Both the position numbers and the translations under genes were made by a program. Source: Mastigias papua (lineage: Eukaryota; Cnidaria; Scyphozoa; Rhizostomeae; Mastigiidae). Taken from it: 64,000 bases of DNA. The stretch spans positions 12,841,374 through 12,905,373 of the forward strand of contig OZ025275.1 in NCBI GenBank assembly GCA_964019165.1, given 5' to 3'. Shown here in pieces: positions 40,495-54,200 of this stretch. Under the pieces are notes generated by a model. The model was not told where the DNA came from and ran no database searches. It saw nothing but the letters and a program-made list of their open reading frames with translations. The stretch's first letter is position 1. Each line of letters starts with the position of its first letter.

Positions 40495-41479
40495 GACAAT
40501 GACGCATTTGCTATAACTAGTCTTTTTAAAACATTTTTGTTGACACTTGCTGTTACTACTGTAGTTGAAAAAGAAGCATTAAAGATAAATGAGATTTCTT
40601 TACTTCTTCAACCATCCTTCTACTATTCTACAATTTAGTTTTGTATCGGAAAAGGGGATGCTTGTGCAACACAAGGGGGTGTTGTGAACAAACGTGACAG
40701 AGCGTGTTGATGGGGGGGGGGGTTCAAAAACGCAATTTCAACGTGAATTAGTTATTGAATAGTCCCTTATGGAGAGATGGCACAGGGATCTGTCAAAACA
40801 CTCCTAGCTGCTCACTCCTACTAGAGACTTAAAATGAAAGTTCATGAGTTGCAAGGCTACAATCAAATGGAAGTTTGAAGCACAATATGATACCGGGCCT
40901 AAGACTTTTTTGATAAGAAAGTTTCTGCACAGTGTTGAAACATTCCAAGCTTTTTCATGGTTCCAGCACAGAACTTTCTTACGAGTCTCTTAGCACTGCA
41001 CTGATTGCTACACAGAAAGACAGGCACAGTACTTATATAGCACTCTACATAGATTCTACATACATAGACTAACGCAAGAGATTTATACACAGTAAGTAAA
41101 AGTGATGACCATTCTGCGTGAATATTGGGATTTCAGGGGTAACTCATCGAACTTTAGGTCTGAAATACCCAAGTACTAAACTTTCTAAGCTTGCCTTCTT
41201 ATAAACCACCACCTTATAAAAAAGGGAATGTCTTTATGATAACAGTCCTGAGTCTTGGCTAAAGTTTGAACAACCCACAGGAACATCATGCATTACTTTT
41301 AGATCTTCAACAGCAGTATTACTCAAAAACCACCACTTAAGTGTATATGAAAATATCATTCCAAAAGCTGCTAAAAAATGTGCAATACGAAAAGCAACAA
41401 TAAAAGTAGGCTTTTTAAGCTTTATAAATCTTATTTTACAGCTGTGTGTCAAAAGCAATGTTATAAAAGTGTTCTGCTC

Positions 41480-42245
41480 ATAAGAGTTTCAATTGAATTC
41501 AATTCAATGGGAAATGATTTGTCATTGCACCCCTTGAATTCAGAGAGCCGGGTCCTCCTTCCAACGTGCACTGTTTTACATTTTTATTAACAAATTTTTT
41601 CCTGAATAGAGAAAACTTGAACTTCAGGTTGATACAAGCACGCTCCTTGTTTCCCCAAGCACCATCAAAATTTAGCCATGATAAATTTCCTTTGTATGGC
41701 TTTCTCTTTGTATTCTTTTGATACTTAATATATACCATATTGCGCCATGTTTCCCAGGCCAATCCGGATGATGTCTCATCCTGAAGCTTGTCTCTATTGA
41801 AAAGTGTCATATACGTATGGATTCCTTGCCTTGTCCACATTCCATGAGAGCCCTTTGCTGTGAATACTACAGGGTGGCCATTATCCATCTTTACATCATC
41901 TTGTCCTGCGACACAGAATAATACTTTAAGAAAGAGGATCTTTTATCAACAATTCAAAGATATACAACCACAGTCATCAAGCACTCAGTGATCTACACCC
42001 TATTCGAAACACCGGTTCTCTGTCTTTCAGGCACAACCTACACCAACGGGGGGAGTGAGGGTGGGGGTGGAATATCCTCGGAAAATCTCAACGCAATTTG
42101 GAAATTGGCTTCTAGATGTTGAAGATAATCCCATTGATCTATTCATTTCCCAACTCAAATGGGGGCTGACAAATAAGAGCACATGTATGAAAGCTTAAAT
42201 ACTCAGTAGGCAGCTGCTGTTGTCATAAGGTTAATGACGTCCGAA
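41480..42245. repeat. Segmental duplication, right copy, block 2
   Basis: Partner of 4,975–6,015 and includes the Vps62 C-terminal exon. Block 3 follows at 42,262–42,370 (partner 13,050–13,150). Confidence 0.75.
41499..41905 (-). CDS. Vps62 domain, C-terminal half (last exon)
   Basis: Acceptor ..GTGTCGCAG|GA at 41905, two bases completing a phase-1 codon, then 134 codons and a stop. Motifs: 'DDVKMDNGHPVVFTAKGSHG', 'GIHTYMTLF', 'LAWETWRNMVYI', 'GNLSWLNFDGAWGNKERACI' and 'QCTLEGGPGSLN'. The HPVV.tAkGSHG and WGNxxxxC phrases are Vps62 hallmarks. It is the better preserved of two copies (other at 5269–5660) and would splice in frame after the Vps62 N-half or after any lectin module. Confidence 0.85.
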
Positions 42246-45200
42246 TAGGGAGACCAGAGCTTATCAAGGGCAAAGGAGCAAAATCTAGAAAGGGTGCATT
42301 CAGTGGCGGTATGGCTAAATCCTTAGAAATTATTGCTATTCGAGGTGCAAGAATACAACTAAATAAACAATTGCTCTTAATTCACTTAATTTTTGAGATG
42401 CACACAGAACCATTTGTTTGTTTATTCATATTCTCCAAAATAATTACGCCTGATTTCTGTCCCTTCTGACAGCTCCAAAGCAACTGAGCTATCTGATGAT
42501 GAGTTATCTAGTTAGGTTTAATTTGACCGGGTTATTGAAAAGGGTGCCTTTGCCCCCTCTGCCCAATTGTTAATGGCATGGGGGCACTGCTCCTTTATAT
42601 CCCTACTAGTTGTTTGGCCGCCTTGTCTACAGCTGTATAGTATACATTTTCCGTGGACAGTGTTTTGTGATCTTGGCCAAAAAATCTAATGGATTTTTAA
42701 GATGAATAGCGTACTTTTGCCGTTTAGATGGTTTCTCAACTTTTGTGTAATTTGCACTTGCCTAGTTCATCCCTTTCCAGAGACTTTCATTCATTGTTGA
42801 GATTGTCGTGAAAGAGAGATTCTATGTTAGAAAGTTGAGTAAGCTGTAGAGTGAACTGTATAGCCGTTTGGCCACAACACTATACGTCATCAGATTTATG
42901 GAATACAAATGTATAGCAAAAGTCGAGGGAAAACTCCAGTAGTTTGGCCGTGGCTTAAGTTCGCCAAAGCGTAGCACTATAAGTCGAGGAACTATCCTCT
43001 TTATACAGGAACCAATTCAAAACTAAGTCTTACCACCTATTGTACCATAAACTTCTACTTCACAAAGTGTGAGATAACCCCATCCATGACGCCTTACGTA
43101 AACGTATCTTCCAACCAGCGGACGATAACAAGTGAATGCTGCTGTCTGGCGGCGACCAAGGGCTCCTCCGTAGTAATAGCATCTGTGTATATCATAGCCA
43201 AAGGATTAGTTTAGGTTGTCAAAATATTGGTGTCCTAACAGGGCAATGTGCAACTGGTATAGAAAAAGACATTTTATAAGCCTGGTTCACATTTGGTCGT
43301 TGGAGTCGCAGGAGTCGCTGGGATCATAGTCACTTGTTCTCACAAGCTTCATGCTAGGTTATTTGAGTAGCTGGGGTAGAGCGTGATGTTATTCCAGTGA
43401 CCCAGTCGATGGAGCAGCTGGGGTCGTTGGGAAATATTTTTCAGTCTTTTGGGTCACTGGTCTCGAAAGCTTCCAGCGACTCAGGGCTATACAATATAAA
43501 TGCTTATGATAATATCTTAATAAATAGTATACACGCTTTTCTTATAACGAACCTATCAAAAGGCCTAGTTCTAAAAGTTCCTTACTTTCGGACCTCTTTT
43601 TGTCAAATTCTAGTACTAAAAGTTTCTTAATAGTTCCTTAATTTTCACTGCACACAGAGTGCCACAAAATGGCACAGACACTAGAAAAGCATTGAAATTC
43701 TCAATTTTACTTTTAATTATGGCTAGAACTCAACCTCAAAAGCACAAATGCGACATGAAATAAGTTTTATATATGCAAAAGCATAATTTCAATCAAGAAG
43801 TATCATGACTATTCCATTGATATCGTCCAATGTAATGTAATCTTCACTTGCATGTGAGTACAGCACTCGGAATTTGAAAATGAAAAGTTCCTTAGGGATT
43901 TTTCCTTTAGTAGTATAAGTTCCGTGAATATGTCGGCCTTCTACATGTCGGTTCCTTATAAAGGAGTTCCTTATAAAAAAAGCGTGTATTGTCAAAAATT
44001 TAATTCTCTGTGGCGTAGATAGCATCTATTTATAGGTGTCAAAACATCTACGATGATAAAACAATGCTAAAATCTATAGAGTTAGTTATGATTCTAGCTT
44101 CTTTCATCTTGCTACTACGGATTCGATCTCAGTATCAATTTAAGTCATCTAGCTATAATTTAGAACCATTCTCACCTGGTTTTCGGATCCCATCGGTGAG
44201 AATTCATCACGCCAATTTCAATCTATTCCAACACTCACTCAATCTATTCCAACAGCAATCACCTCGATTTGATAATGATACTTTGAAAACGCGCTGTGGG
44301 ACTCCCAAATCCACTCTCCACCATGGATAGTGGTTCCAATGCGTATGTGTACAAGATCCAGCGGCATAATTTCCATTTCTTCTACCATCAACTGCTCTCT
44401 GAGAATAGCCACCCGAGCCCGTACTGGATTGTCTTGTAGGTCTTTCAAAAGCCAGATTTCCTAGAAAACAACGTTTCACCCAGTAAGCACTGTATATGTC
44501 TTTATTAAGTAAAAGCTATTTTATTATCATTCGCAGATTTCAAACTTCTCCTCTGTAATTGAGGGAACAGGCGTTAGTTTCCATTATATCACAAATATGT
44601 GAAAAATCCTCCAATTTCTGATCAAATCTCTTTCGGTACAAGCATTTCCAACTTTCCATCAAAAACACCAGGGTACAGGATTTATGTCGTTGAATGAATT
44701 TAGGGCCTTCCTCTTCCGCCTTTCACTTTCCTTCCAGCGATGCACCAGTATTATGTTGTGTCTTAACTGCTCGGTGGGTCATGGGGGTATAAGCCTCTAA
44801 CTTTTCCCTCAAAAATGCAAAAGTCCCATTTTTCTTGGGGAAACTGTGTATTTTACTTTTGTTAAGTAAAGTACACGCTGTTTTTATAAGGATCCTAGCT
44901 AAAAGCCTAGTTCTAAAAGTTCCTTACTTTCCGACCACTTTGTATCAAATTCTAGTACTAAAAGTTCCTTAATAGTTCATTAATTTTCATTGCACATAGA
45001 ATGCCACAAAATGGCACAGACACTAGAAAAGCATTGAAATTCTGAATTTTACTTTTAATTATGGCTAGAACTCAAGCTCAAAAGAACAAATGCGAAAGGA
45101 AATAAGTTTTATATATGCAAAAGCATAATTTCAATCAAGAAGTAATCTTCACTTGCAAGCATCACTTCACTTGAGTACAGCACTCAGAATTTGAAAATGA

Positions 45201-48200
45201 AAGTTCCTTAGGGATTTTTCCTTTAGTAGTATAAGTTTCTTGAATATTTCGGCCTTCTACATGTCGGTCCCGTATAAAATGGTTCCTTATAAGCGTGTAT
45301 CCACAAAACTGCAATTTCTCTATCCAATACAATAATGCTTGAGAATTTCATGGATGTATAACGTTACGAATGAGTAAGTGTACCGTAGAATCAACAACAA
45401 TGATAAACCATATGTTACGTCATTGTTCCGGCCAAATGTTTCATTATGCAAATTAGTTATCAGGTGTATTGATATCTATGATTGATACTTTAAAGGCCAC
45501 CTTAAACAGCACGCCTACGCCACCTTAAACTAGAAGAGCTGAACTTTAAGTATAAAGGATCGCCTTTGTTACAGGACAGGCTACATAAAGAAAGAGGACT
45601 GCTGATTGTCTGTTTCTTGTTATTTTACTCTATTTGACTTGCATCTATTTTATGTTATAGTTACGAATCGGACATTGACATTTATTATAAGGCCATTTTT
45701 CATTCTATTTCAGATCGTATAATTAAACATTAATTATGTGATTTTATTAGTCTTGCCTAAATCTGTCAGAGAACCAATATACGAGAACATTCAGATAAGA
45801 AATGTAGTATTTTGGACATTTGATAAAAAAAGCAGCGAAATACAACGTTTAATGTTGGAAGGCAAAATGAAGGACAGAAGAGCTCAAGTATAACTTAAAG
45901 TTTAATTCATCTAACAGAAAATGGTACAATTTATGCAATACGCATAAAAGGTAAAGGTTATTCCTATATACGATTCCGTACGTTGGGGAATGCCTGTTTG
46001 TGAGGACACTTATACTGAGCCATCGGCATAGTGAGGTAAGGTGGCCAGTTCCTTTCCTCGCCGCCTTTAACTTCCCGAGTGTTCTCCACTAGGTACCCAT
46101 TTGCTGCTGGATGGACAGTGAGCGAGCATCCCACCTTTGGTCGGAGGGTTCGGCTCGAACAATCGATATTCCGCTCAGCAGTAAAGCGCTCTAACCACTT
46201 GGCCACTCGCCCAGGTAATAATAATATGCATATACGCATTCGTAATATGCATACACATGTATAAAAAAGTAATAAGAATATGTAGAGAATTACACGAAAT
46301 GAACATGATATTAGACATAACAGAGAATTAAATTGTAACATGATGTGTCAGAGTAAGAGGCAGCCTTCAACATAGGTTGACAAATTCCACCCTATACAAA
46401 CAATACTTAGCAACTGCAAGTTAATCAATTGCATACTTAGAAAAGCGATACAAGACAAGCACACAATGAACCCGGATAGACAATTGGATCAATGTATCTG
46501 TATTTTAAGCTAGACCGAAACAATGTGGTAATTTGAGAAGCGCGAATAAGTGTGGGGGTATTGTCCCATTGTGATGAGGTCATTTTCTTTAAAATTAGAC
46601 ATGTTCTCTCAAAAAGATATTTTAACGTGTTACACTACTCTCTCTTTTCATCCTTTCTTTAAGTAAAGCCAACTAGCTTGGGGTCTTACGTGTGAATCCA
46701 AGAGACAATCATATCACCCAAAAAAGACCCTAACTTCGTTCAAAGCCATAAATCAGTGGACTGGTCTGAGATATGTAGAGGCAACAAGAGCGGTATACCA
46801 TCCTTTCATCCAATTGACTCCAAGAAGCATATGATTGCATATCAGTTCTAACGTAGTGAGTTCATGCTAATGAAAAATGGAATTGTCAAGATATAACGAA
46901 GTACATAAAATTTCAACTTAAGGTCGAGACTGGGAATCAGTCGTACAAAATGGGTTACCTGGTTTGTATGCATATACTTGTACCTCACAAATAGTGAGCC
47001 ATTCATGGGCAAGAATTCTGATGTAAACATATCTCCCAATCACGGAATTCGAGCATGTAAACAATTTAGTCTCTCCTTTAGAAAGAGCACCGGGATAATA
47101 GGTACACCTGGAAAGAAGTCAAGAATGCGGAAATCAAGAAGTCAAGAAGAGAAATCAAGAGTAGCATTGTGTCTGCTATAAAAAGATTTTTGACGAATAA
47201 GCAGTTCATGGTTTGTATCATAATTATTGGGTCTGAGTACAAGAATTTCCATAAAGAAAATGCGACGCTGTCAGTTTTAGAGTACCAAATACTTAGGGAG
47301 ATGGGAATAAACGGGCGGTCGGAAAATCTTTTGAAATTAGTAACTGGGAAGTTGGAACGAATGGGGGAAGGGGGGCTCAATATAGAGTACATGGATATTG
47401 CGAGGAACAACTTAGGAATAAACTGTGACAGTTTTTGCCACACAGCATAAGCAATCAAATACCCTCTCTATTTTCAAAGAAAGAAATTGAAAATTGGAAC
47501 GGTGATGGATGCAACTGCAGGCTCTGCAGACCGTATATCCGAAGAGTGGGGTTTCTAATACAGCAAACTTTTGTATTTTGCAATGCTTATTTCTACTTTT
47601 GTATATATACGTTTCTTTTTAACTTTCAGTTCAGGTTGTTCTTTTCTTTTTAACTTTCAGTTAAGATTGATGCAAATATTGCAAAGTAGGCCTATGGAGT
47701 AATGGAGTGTCAATAAATAGCAAGGTTTTTCACTATAGCATGAAAAATTGGGAACATTCTTTAAGCATACTGAAAAGCTTTTTCTCGTTTGACACTCGTC
47801 AGAGTATGAAACGTCGGATTACGACCGAAAATTGAACTGAAACATATAGCCAGACGCAGATACACGTAACATGATGAATTATGCGTCCATTTGGCTCTGT
47901 GATGGGCCATTTAGCACCTACTCACCATTTTAGCAAGGTAAAAAAGGGTCATAGTCATATTGAAAGCGATTACTAACTGTCTGGCTGGCTGGCTGGCTAG
48001 CCTATGAGTGAATAATGACAGTCTCTGGGGAGAAACAAAATCTTATTGACAAAATTCTCAAAATTGACAAATGGTGGAGGGGTTGGAGACAACTTCAAAA
48101 ACCAACAATCCGGGTGGGGGGACAATTATTCAAGACTAGCTAAAAACAACACGCTATTAAAGTACATTGTGTATAGCAGGGCTGTCCAACCTTTTCTCGC

Positions 48201-51200
48201 TGAAGGCCACTACATTTACTTTATAGAAGGAGGGCACACCATAAAACATACAATATAGTTTTCTATCAGCCTTGACTGCAGCTCGGGCCATGTCACAGCC
48301 CCCTGACCACGTTTTCTTCAACCGTGAAAACAAGGTAGTTACCACGGTGAGGTGGCTGTTCACTAGAGACTTTGATCAACCTCAGTTACAAGCTGACAAT
48401 GCGAAAAAGGGGTCGAGCTCTACAATTAAAGCCAAGACAGTACATAACCTTTTATGAATTGCATTATTCTTTAACTAAAAGGTGCACAGAGCATACATAA
48501 AATTTCGCCACAGATATTATCCCAGGTCTGCAACTTCTCACTCAGACACAATCACAAATAAAGAACGGACGTTCTTTAATATTGCTTAAAAAATTAAATT
48601 CAATTGACTTCACCACCTTAACGTTGATCATTATATCTTCAGTCGAAAAACAATAGATCCAGAGGTGTTCCGAAGAAGAGGGTGTGGCGGGTACCATACC
48701 CTTCATATTGCAGAAGCCGTCCGTAATTCTTCGGATCTTCGGTGAAATTTGTCATAACGATCATTGCTTGTCGGTAGTTGCGGTTGGTTGTCGGTAATTG
48801 AGGGGCCTTCTTGAAACTGCGTGTAAATTTCGCTTGCTACAACTCAGGTGCATAACTACTCGGTGGGTCATGGGAGTACAAGCCTCTGACTTTTCCCTCA
48901 AAAATGCAAAAGTCCCATCTTTCTTGGGGAAACTGTATATTGTACTTTTGTTAAGTAAAGTACACGCTTTTTTATAAGGAACCTAGCTAAACGCCTAGTT
49001 CTAAAAGTTCCTTATTTTCTGATCTCTTTTTATCATATTCTAGTACTTAAAGTGCCTAGTGTGAGAGTTCTAGTACTAAAAGTTCCTTAATAGTTCCTTA
49101 ATTTTCACTGCACAAAAGTGCCACAAAATGGCACAGACACTAGAAAAGCATTGAAATTCTCAATTTTACTTTTAATTATGGCTAGAACTCAACCTCAAAA
49201 GCACAAATGCGAAAGGAAATAAGTTCTATATATGCAAAAGCATAATTTCAATCAAGAAGTATCATGACTATTCCATTGATATCGTCCAATGTAATGTAAT
49301 CTTCACTTGCATGTGAGTACAGCACTCGGAATTTGAAAATGAAAAGTTCCTTAGGGATTTTTCCTTTAGTAGTATAAGCTCCTTGAATATTTCAGCCTTC
49401 TACATGTAGGTTCCTTATAAAGTGGTTCCTTATAAAAAAGCGTGTATCGTTGTTGGTTTTTACTTTATTCGGAGTAGGCTGCTAATTATAGCGTTTTCAG
49501 TTAATTTAGGCCTACTGTGCATGCCGCATCCAGGCATGGGATCCCTGGTTTTAGCGTCCCTTCCGGGGGACGGAGAGGTGAGTTGTTTTGATCGTCTATC
49601 TGGAAAGTCGCCCATCCAGTCGCTGGCCTAACGCATCCAAGCTTAACGGAGGGTAGCTAACGAAGGGTAGCTGAGCCGCTTGGCCACTCGCTACCCCCCT
49701 CCCCCCCCAGAGCATGACCGTACATGATGAAAACAGCAGTACTTACAGAGAACTACCATGCAGAGAAGAAGGATGTTTTCCAGCTCTTATTTCAATTTTT
49801 CTAAGACGATGCCAGCAACAGTCAGCCCTATTTGATAAAGAAACTTTGGCAATTTCTTGAGGGCTGCCGATGTCTACTCTCCACCATGGGTTAGTATGTC
49901 TGTGAGTATGTGTACACGATTTATGATGGTAGTTACCATGTCGGTTACCATCAACAGCTCTACTAGAATGACCTCCCCAGCCTGTTGAGATCTGTCTAGT
50001 TCCTCTCTTGTATGCGATGTTTCCTACAGATGAAATAATTAGAATACGACAAATATTAAACCTAGTCAGAATGTTAAACTGATAAAGTACAAACAGAATC
50101 AGCAACATGACAACTAATGGCGGAGAAACGAGGGTCAGAGATTCCTAATGTGGTTATATGCAAGGGCTACGCAAAAAAGGACATTGCCTTTACGTGTGTG
50201 CGGAGGTTAGAGACTTTTCTAGAACATGTATGGTGTGGAGGCGAAGCATTTTATCGAACAACAGACAGTTGTGAAGGTAGAATGGGAATTCCTTAAGGCA
50301 ACAAATGATATTATCTGGCATTATTTTGGTCAGAAGAAGAAACCTGGAAAAGAAATTCTTCATGAGATTACCTGTCAACAATGGACTGTATCCTAAAAAT
50401 ACAAAAAAAACAACGTAAGCTAATCATGTCATCACGTCAAAAATATGTATATCTACATGGAGAAAAGTCAACCTCACTAGAAGTCGACTGCCACGCTAAA
50501 AACTACCACTACACCCGTTCTCCCGAACGAGGCCATCGGGGCCTTAGTCCATCAACCACTCCACTGCACCACTAAGGAGTGCAATGAAACAGTTGAAAAA
50601 CTTTGACATCTCTCAACTCATCAGTTCAACTCAACAGTAGGGCAGTGCAATGTTTTGTCACGGGACATTTCACATTTAGAAATTCGCATGCTTTCTGCTG
50701 CAAAATTCTAACTTCGCTTATTCGAACAGTTCACTAATTCGACCAAATGTTTGATCCTTTGGCTTAAACACATCCGTTACTTCAAACTTTCATTCAGGCA
50801 TAAGCAACATGTGGAATAATAAAGAAGAAATATTACAAAATAACCTACCTCTCAAAATAGCATACACTTTGACTTCACAGAGAATCAAAGAGCCACGCAT
50901 TAGTTTTCTGATGTAAACATATCTTCCAAGAGCAGGAGACGAGCAATACAGTGATTTTGTGCCCCTACCAAAGTAACCTCTTTTATGCGTGCACCTGTAA
51001 CATGAGCCAAGAAAAGCCTTGTCAGTTATCGGAATTCGTCTCAAACTCGTAACTGTTAGCAATAGTTGTAGAAGTGAACGATTCAGCAAGTTGAAACAAC
51101 CCATTTCATCTCATTATCGTTCATTTCGAATTCTGCTACAAAACTTATGAAAATGAACTCAGTTATAGACAACCGTGGAAGCAGAGGTCCTTATAAGAGT

Positions 51201-54200
51201 TTTGTGCCTACGAGCAAAGATCTGAACACAAAATGTGCCTTGGGATAAAGCAGGATGTAGATCATGGGTAGACACAGACATACAGACACATCGCAAACCT
51301 GTCTTTTACTGAGTTGGCATCTGCGCTACGTGCATTTTCACTGACACGTGTTTAGTCAAAAGGGTAAAATCTTAAGAACATGTTAAGAAAATTACAAGTC
51401 TCAAATTCCAAACTTCATCGTTTAATGTGCCAGATGTTTGCTCATTCTTTGCAAGCTTTTCCACAAAGATTGAAACTTTTCTTTGATAATCTTGGTTATC
51501 AAAAATCAAACTTTTTATAAAAATAACGACAACCTCTTTTTGCCAGTTTACTCCAGTAAAAATTTAAGGAAAGCTCAGACTAAATTTCGGGAAAAGTTGA
51601 GAAAATTGAGGCTTAGGCAAAAAAGGGTTTTTTTACAAAAATACGTGTATCAGTATAAGTAATAAGCTGAAATTTTTAAATAAAGAATTGAGTAAAGTGA
51701 ACTAGGTCGTATTTGTAGGAGCTTGAAGCTGGCAAGCACTTAGGCACAAGGCCTACGAAAACATTGGTATTACCAATCTCATCAACAAGGGCTTTAAAAC
51801 TTCACATAAATTCAATAATTCATCTTTCTCTGCTCTATATCTATAAGGTATATTTGCAAGATTTTCGAAGATAGATTCGCGTGTTTAACTTCTTCATCAA
51901 TTGTTGCAATGATCTGTAAATAGAGTACTATGTTTTCTTCACAGTTATAATCGAGGATAAATGATAAGTATGGATAAATATGTTTAATCCACTCTGTGAC
52001 TGTAATTTTTCATGGCCCCCCTCTCCAAAAAAGACAAAGAATGTGATCACTCCAGAAATTAGTGCTTAAGTTCAACGTTATTATTGAAAGATTTATGTAT
52101 ATATTAATGGAATTAATGTTCAAAATCACTGAAATTTAAGAATAATTTAGGAATAATTTAAGAATAATTTAAGGATAATTTTAGGCTTAAAATAAAAAAT
52201 CTGATATATATTGAAGCTCGGCAAAAAACTTAGGGAGTCCTATAAAAAAAGCATGTCTTTTAATCAAATATAGCGATGCATAAAATCTAGAAATTTGGTA
52301 ACTCCACAGTATGGATACATACAGTATGTTTGCCCCGTCAGCTGAATCGATAGCTCCAACTCTAACTTCGAAGTTCCTGAGTTGAGTCCAGCTTCCTCCA
52401 TTGGTGTTTGTTATCGTCACTTTGTAAACATATCGATCATGCTGCAAATCCACTCTCCACCATGGACGATAATGACTGTATGAATGCGCACATGATCCAA
52501 TATGACCATCAACTCCTCTCGATGCATGGCCACCGTGTCTTGTCGATTCCTGTCTTGTTGGTCTCCTTAAAACAATATTTCCTACCAAACAAGCAATTTA
52601 TACCTTAATCTTTGACAACCAATAAAGTAAAAGCACGTAGGAATAACTTCAGTTCCAACTACAGAAAGTCTTTTAGAATGTACAATGCCTGTCAAAAGTC
52701 TAGGAACACTTGCTGTGATTTGCTTGGTAGACGAGCTATAGCATCCCCTCCCACAAGACATTGTTGAAGGGGGGGGGGGGCTTACATTTAAACTGATATC
52801 ACTGAAAAGCGGCAGGAGTTGGAGCTTCATAGAACTGGAGCTTCAAAATGGATCAAGCTGCATAAAAATACTCTCTTGTTTACTGTTGTGGCATTCTATC
52901 CATTTACATGAGCGTGATAACCACGATTGAAGACTTAGGTTTAGTACCCTTCATATATTAGTTCCTCGATACAAAAACATCCACATTCGAACAGAATTAG
53001 GTTACTCTTTTCAGTTCTTCCATAAAGTATGAATTTCAGTAAATCAGAGCGCAAAAGAAAGATATAGTACGTAGAATCAATTAATTAATATCTATAAGAG
53101 GTTCAGGAGTAGATAAAACTACTGCTTCTTTTGTTTGTAATCAAAGCACTCTCATTGTAAAAATTCATTTCTGTTGAACTTAATCCTTTATTGTTTCCGT
53201 TAATCCTTTATTGTTAATCCTCTATTTCAGTTTTCATAAGTGAAACAAACATAGCATTTCTTCTACACTTGAATTGGAAATGGTAACTGCTCACTTACCT
53301 GAAATAAGAGGCCTTTGAGCTGCGAACAAGAATAGTATATGGTCAACACCACGATGATAAGGTTCATTTCATAATAACACTCGACAAAAGAATGTACGAT
53401 ACTATTAAAACTTTTTATACAAAATTTATGAATAATACATTCTACATTTTCAATTTACTGCCAAGATACGAAAGCTACTAACTCGTAATTTTAACCAAAT
53501 TACCAGTGTCATCGTCAGGAGATTGGAAATGGTTAACGAAAACAAAACAGATTCTTACCGCTTACTGAGCCATATACTTCTACTTCACAAAGAGTGAGAA
53601 TACCCGATCCATGACGTCTGACATAAACGTATCTCCCAACCAGCGGACGATAGCAAGCAAAAGTTGCTGTCTGGTAGCGACCAAGGGCCCCTCCGTAGTA
53701 ATAGCATCTGTGTAGATCATAGCCAAATGGTTAGTTTCCTTAAAAGGTCACGAGTAACAGACATAGAAACAGACATTTCATGTTTTAACATCTCGAAGAA
53801 TATAGGACCAGAAATTCATGATGTCGGCAAAGAGGGGGTTCAGTACAATGAACTTAAGACGTTTTTTAGAGGGAGAGGGGTAGGAGTCTCTTGGATTTTA
53901 GACTCCCACTTTCTCTTTCGCATTTCATCCACAAAGTATCATAATAACATGTAAACGAATACATAAAATTCCATCTGGAATTCTACTATGATACTTTTTC
54001 AGATAATTAGATGTTGTAATGGGAGGTTCTAGTGGCGATTCGCGATTTTTTCCACCAAGGGCTCAAATATTGCAAAATGTTGCATAGAAATCATAAACAT
54101 ATGGTCCCAAAGAAAAGGGAAATAAACTAGCTCTCAGCGTAAATAACATCTTTCTATAGATGTCAAAACATTTCGTTGAGACAATCTATATCATAAAGCA

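Larger units (their letters stand above)
37430..41180. repeat. Segmental duplication, right copy, block 1
   Basis: Partner of 380–2,165; see there for landmarks. It differs by about 1 kb of inserted tandem repeat (37.88–38.88) and a tRNA-derived SINE (39.47–39.73). Confidence 0.75.

Noticed and set aside
45964..46341. 125-codon minus-strand frame ('GRVAKWLERFTAERNIDCSS')
   Set aside because: It crosses a tRNA-derived SINE, and the same sequence at 39.5 kb is not open.
53281..53310. Candidate extra microexon near lectin module 3
   Set aside because: The acceptor and donor consensus sequences abut with no exon bases between them.
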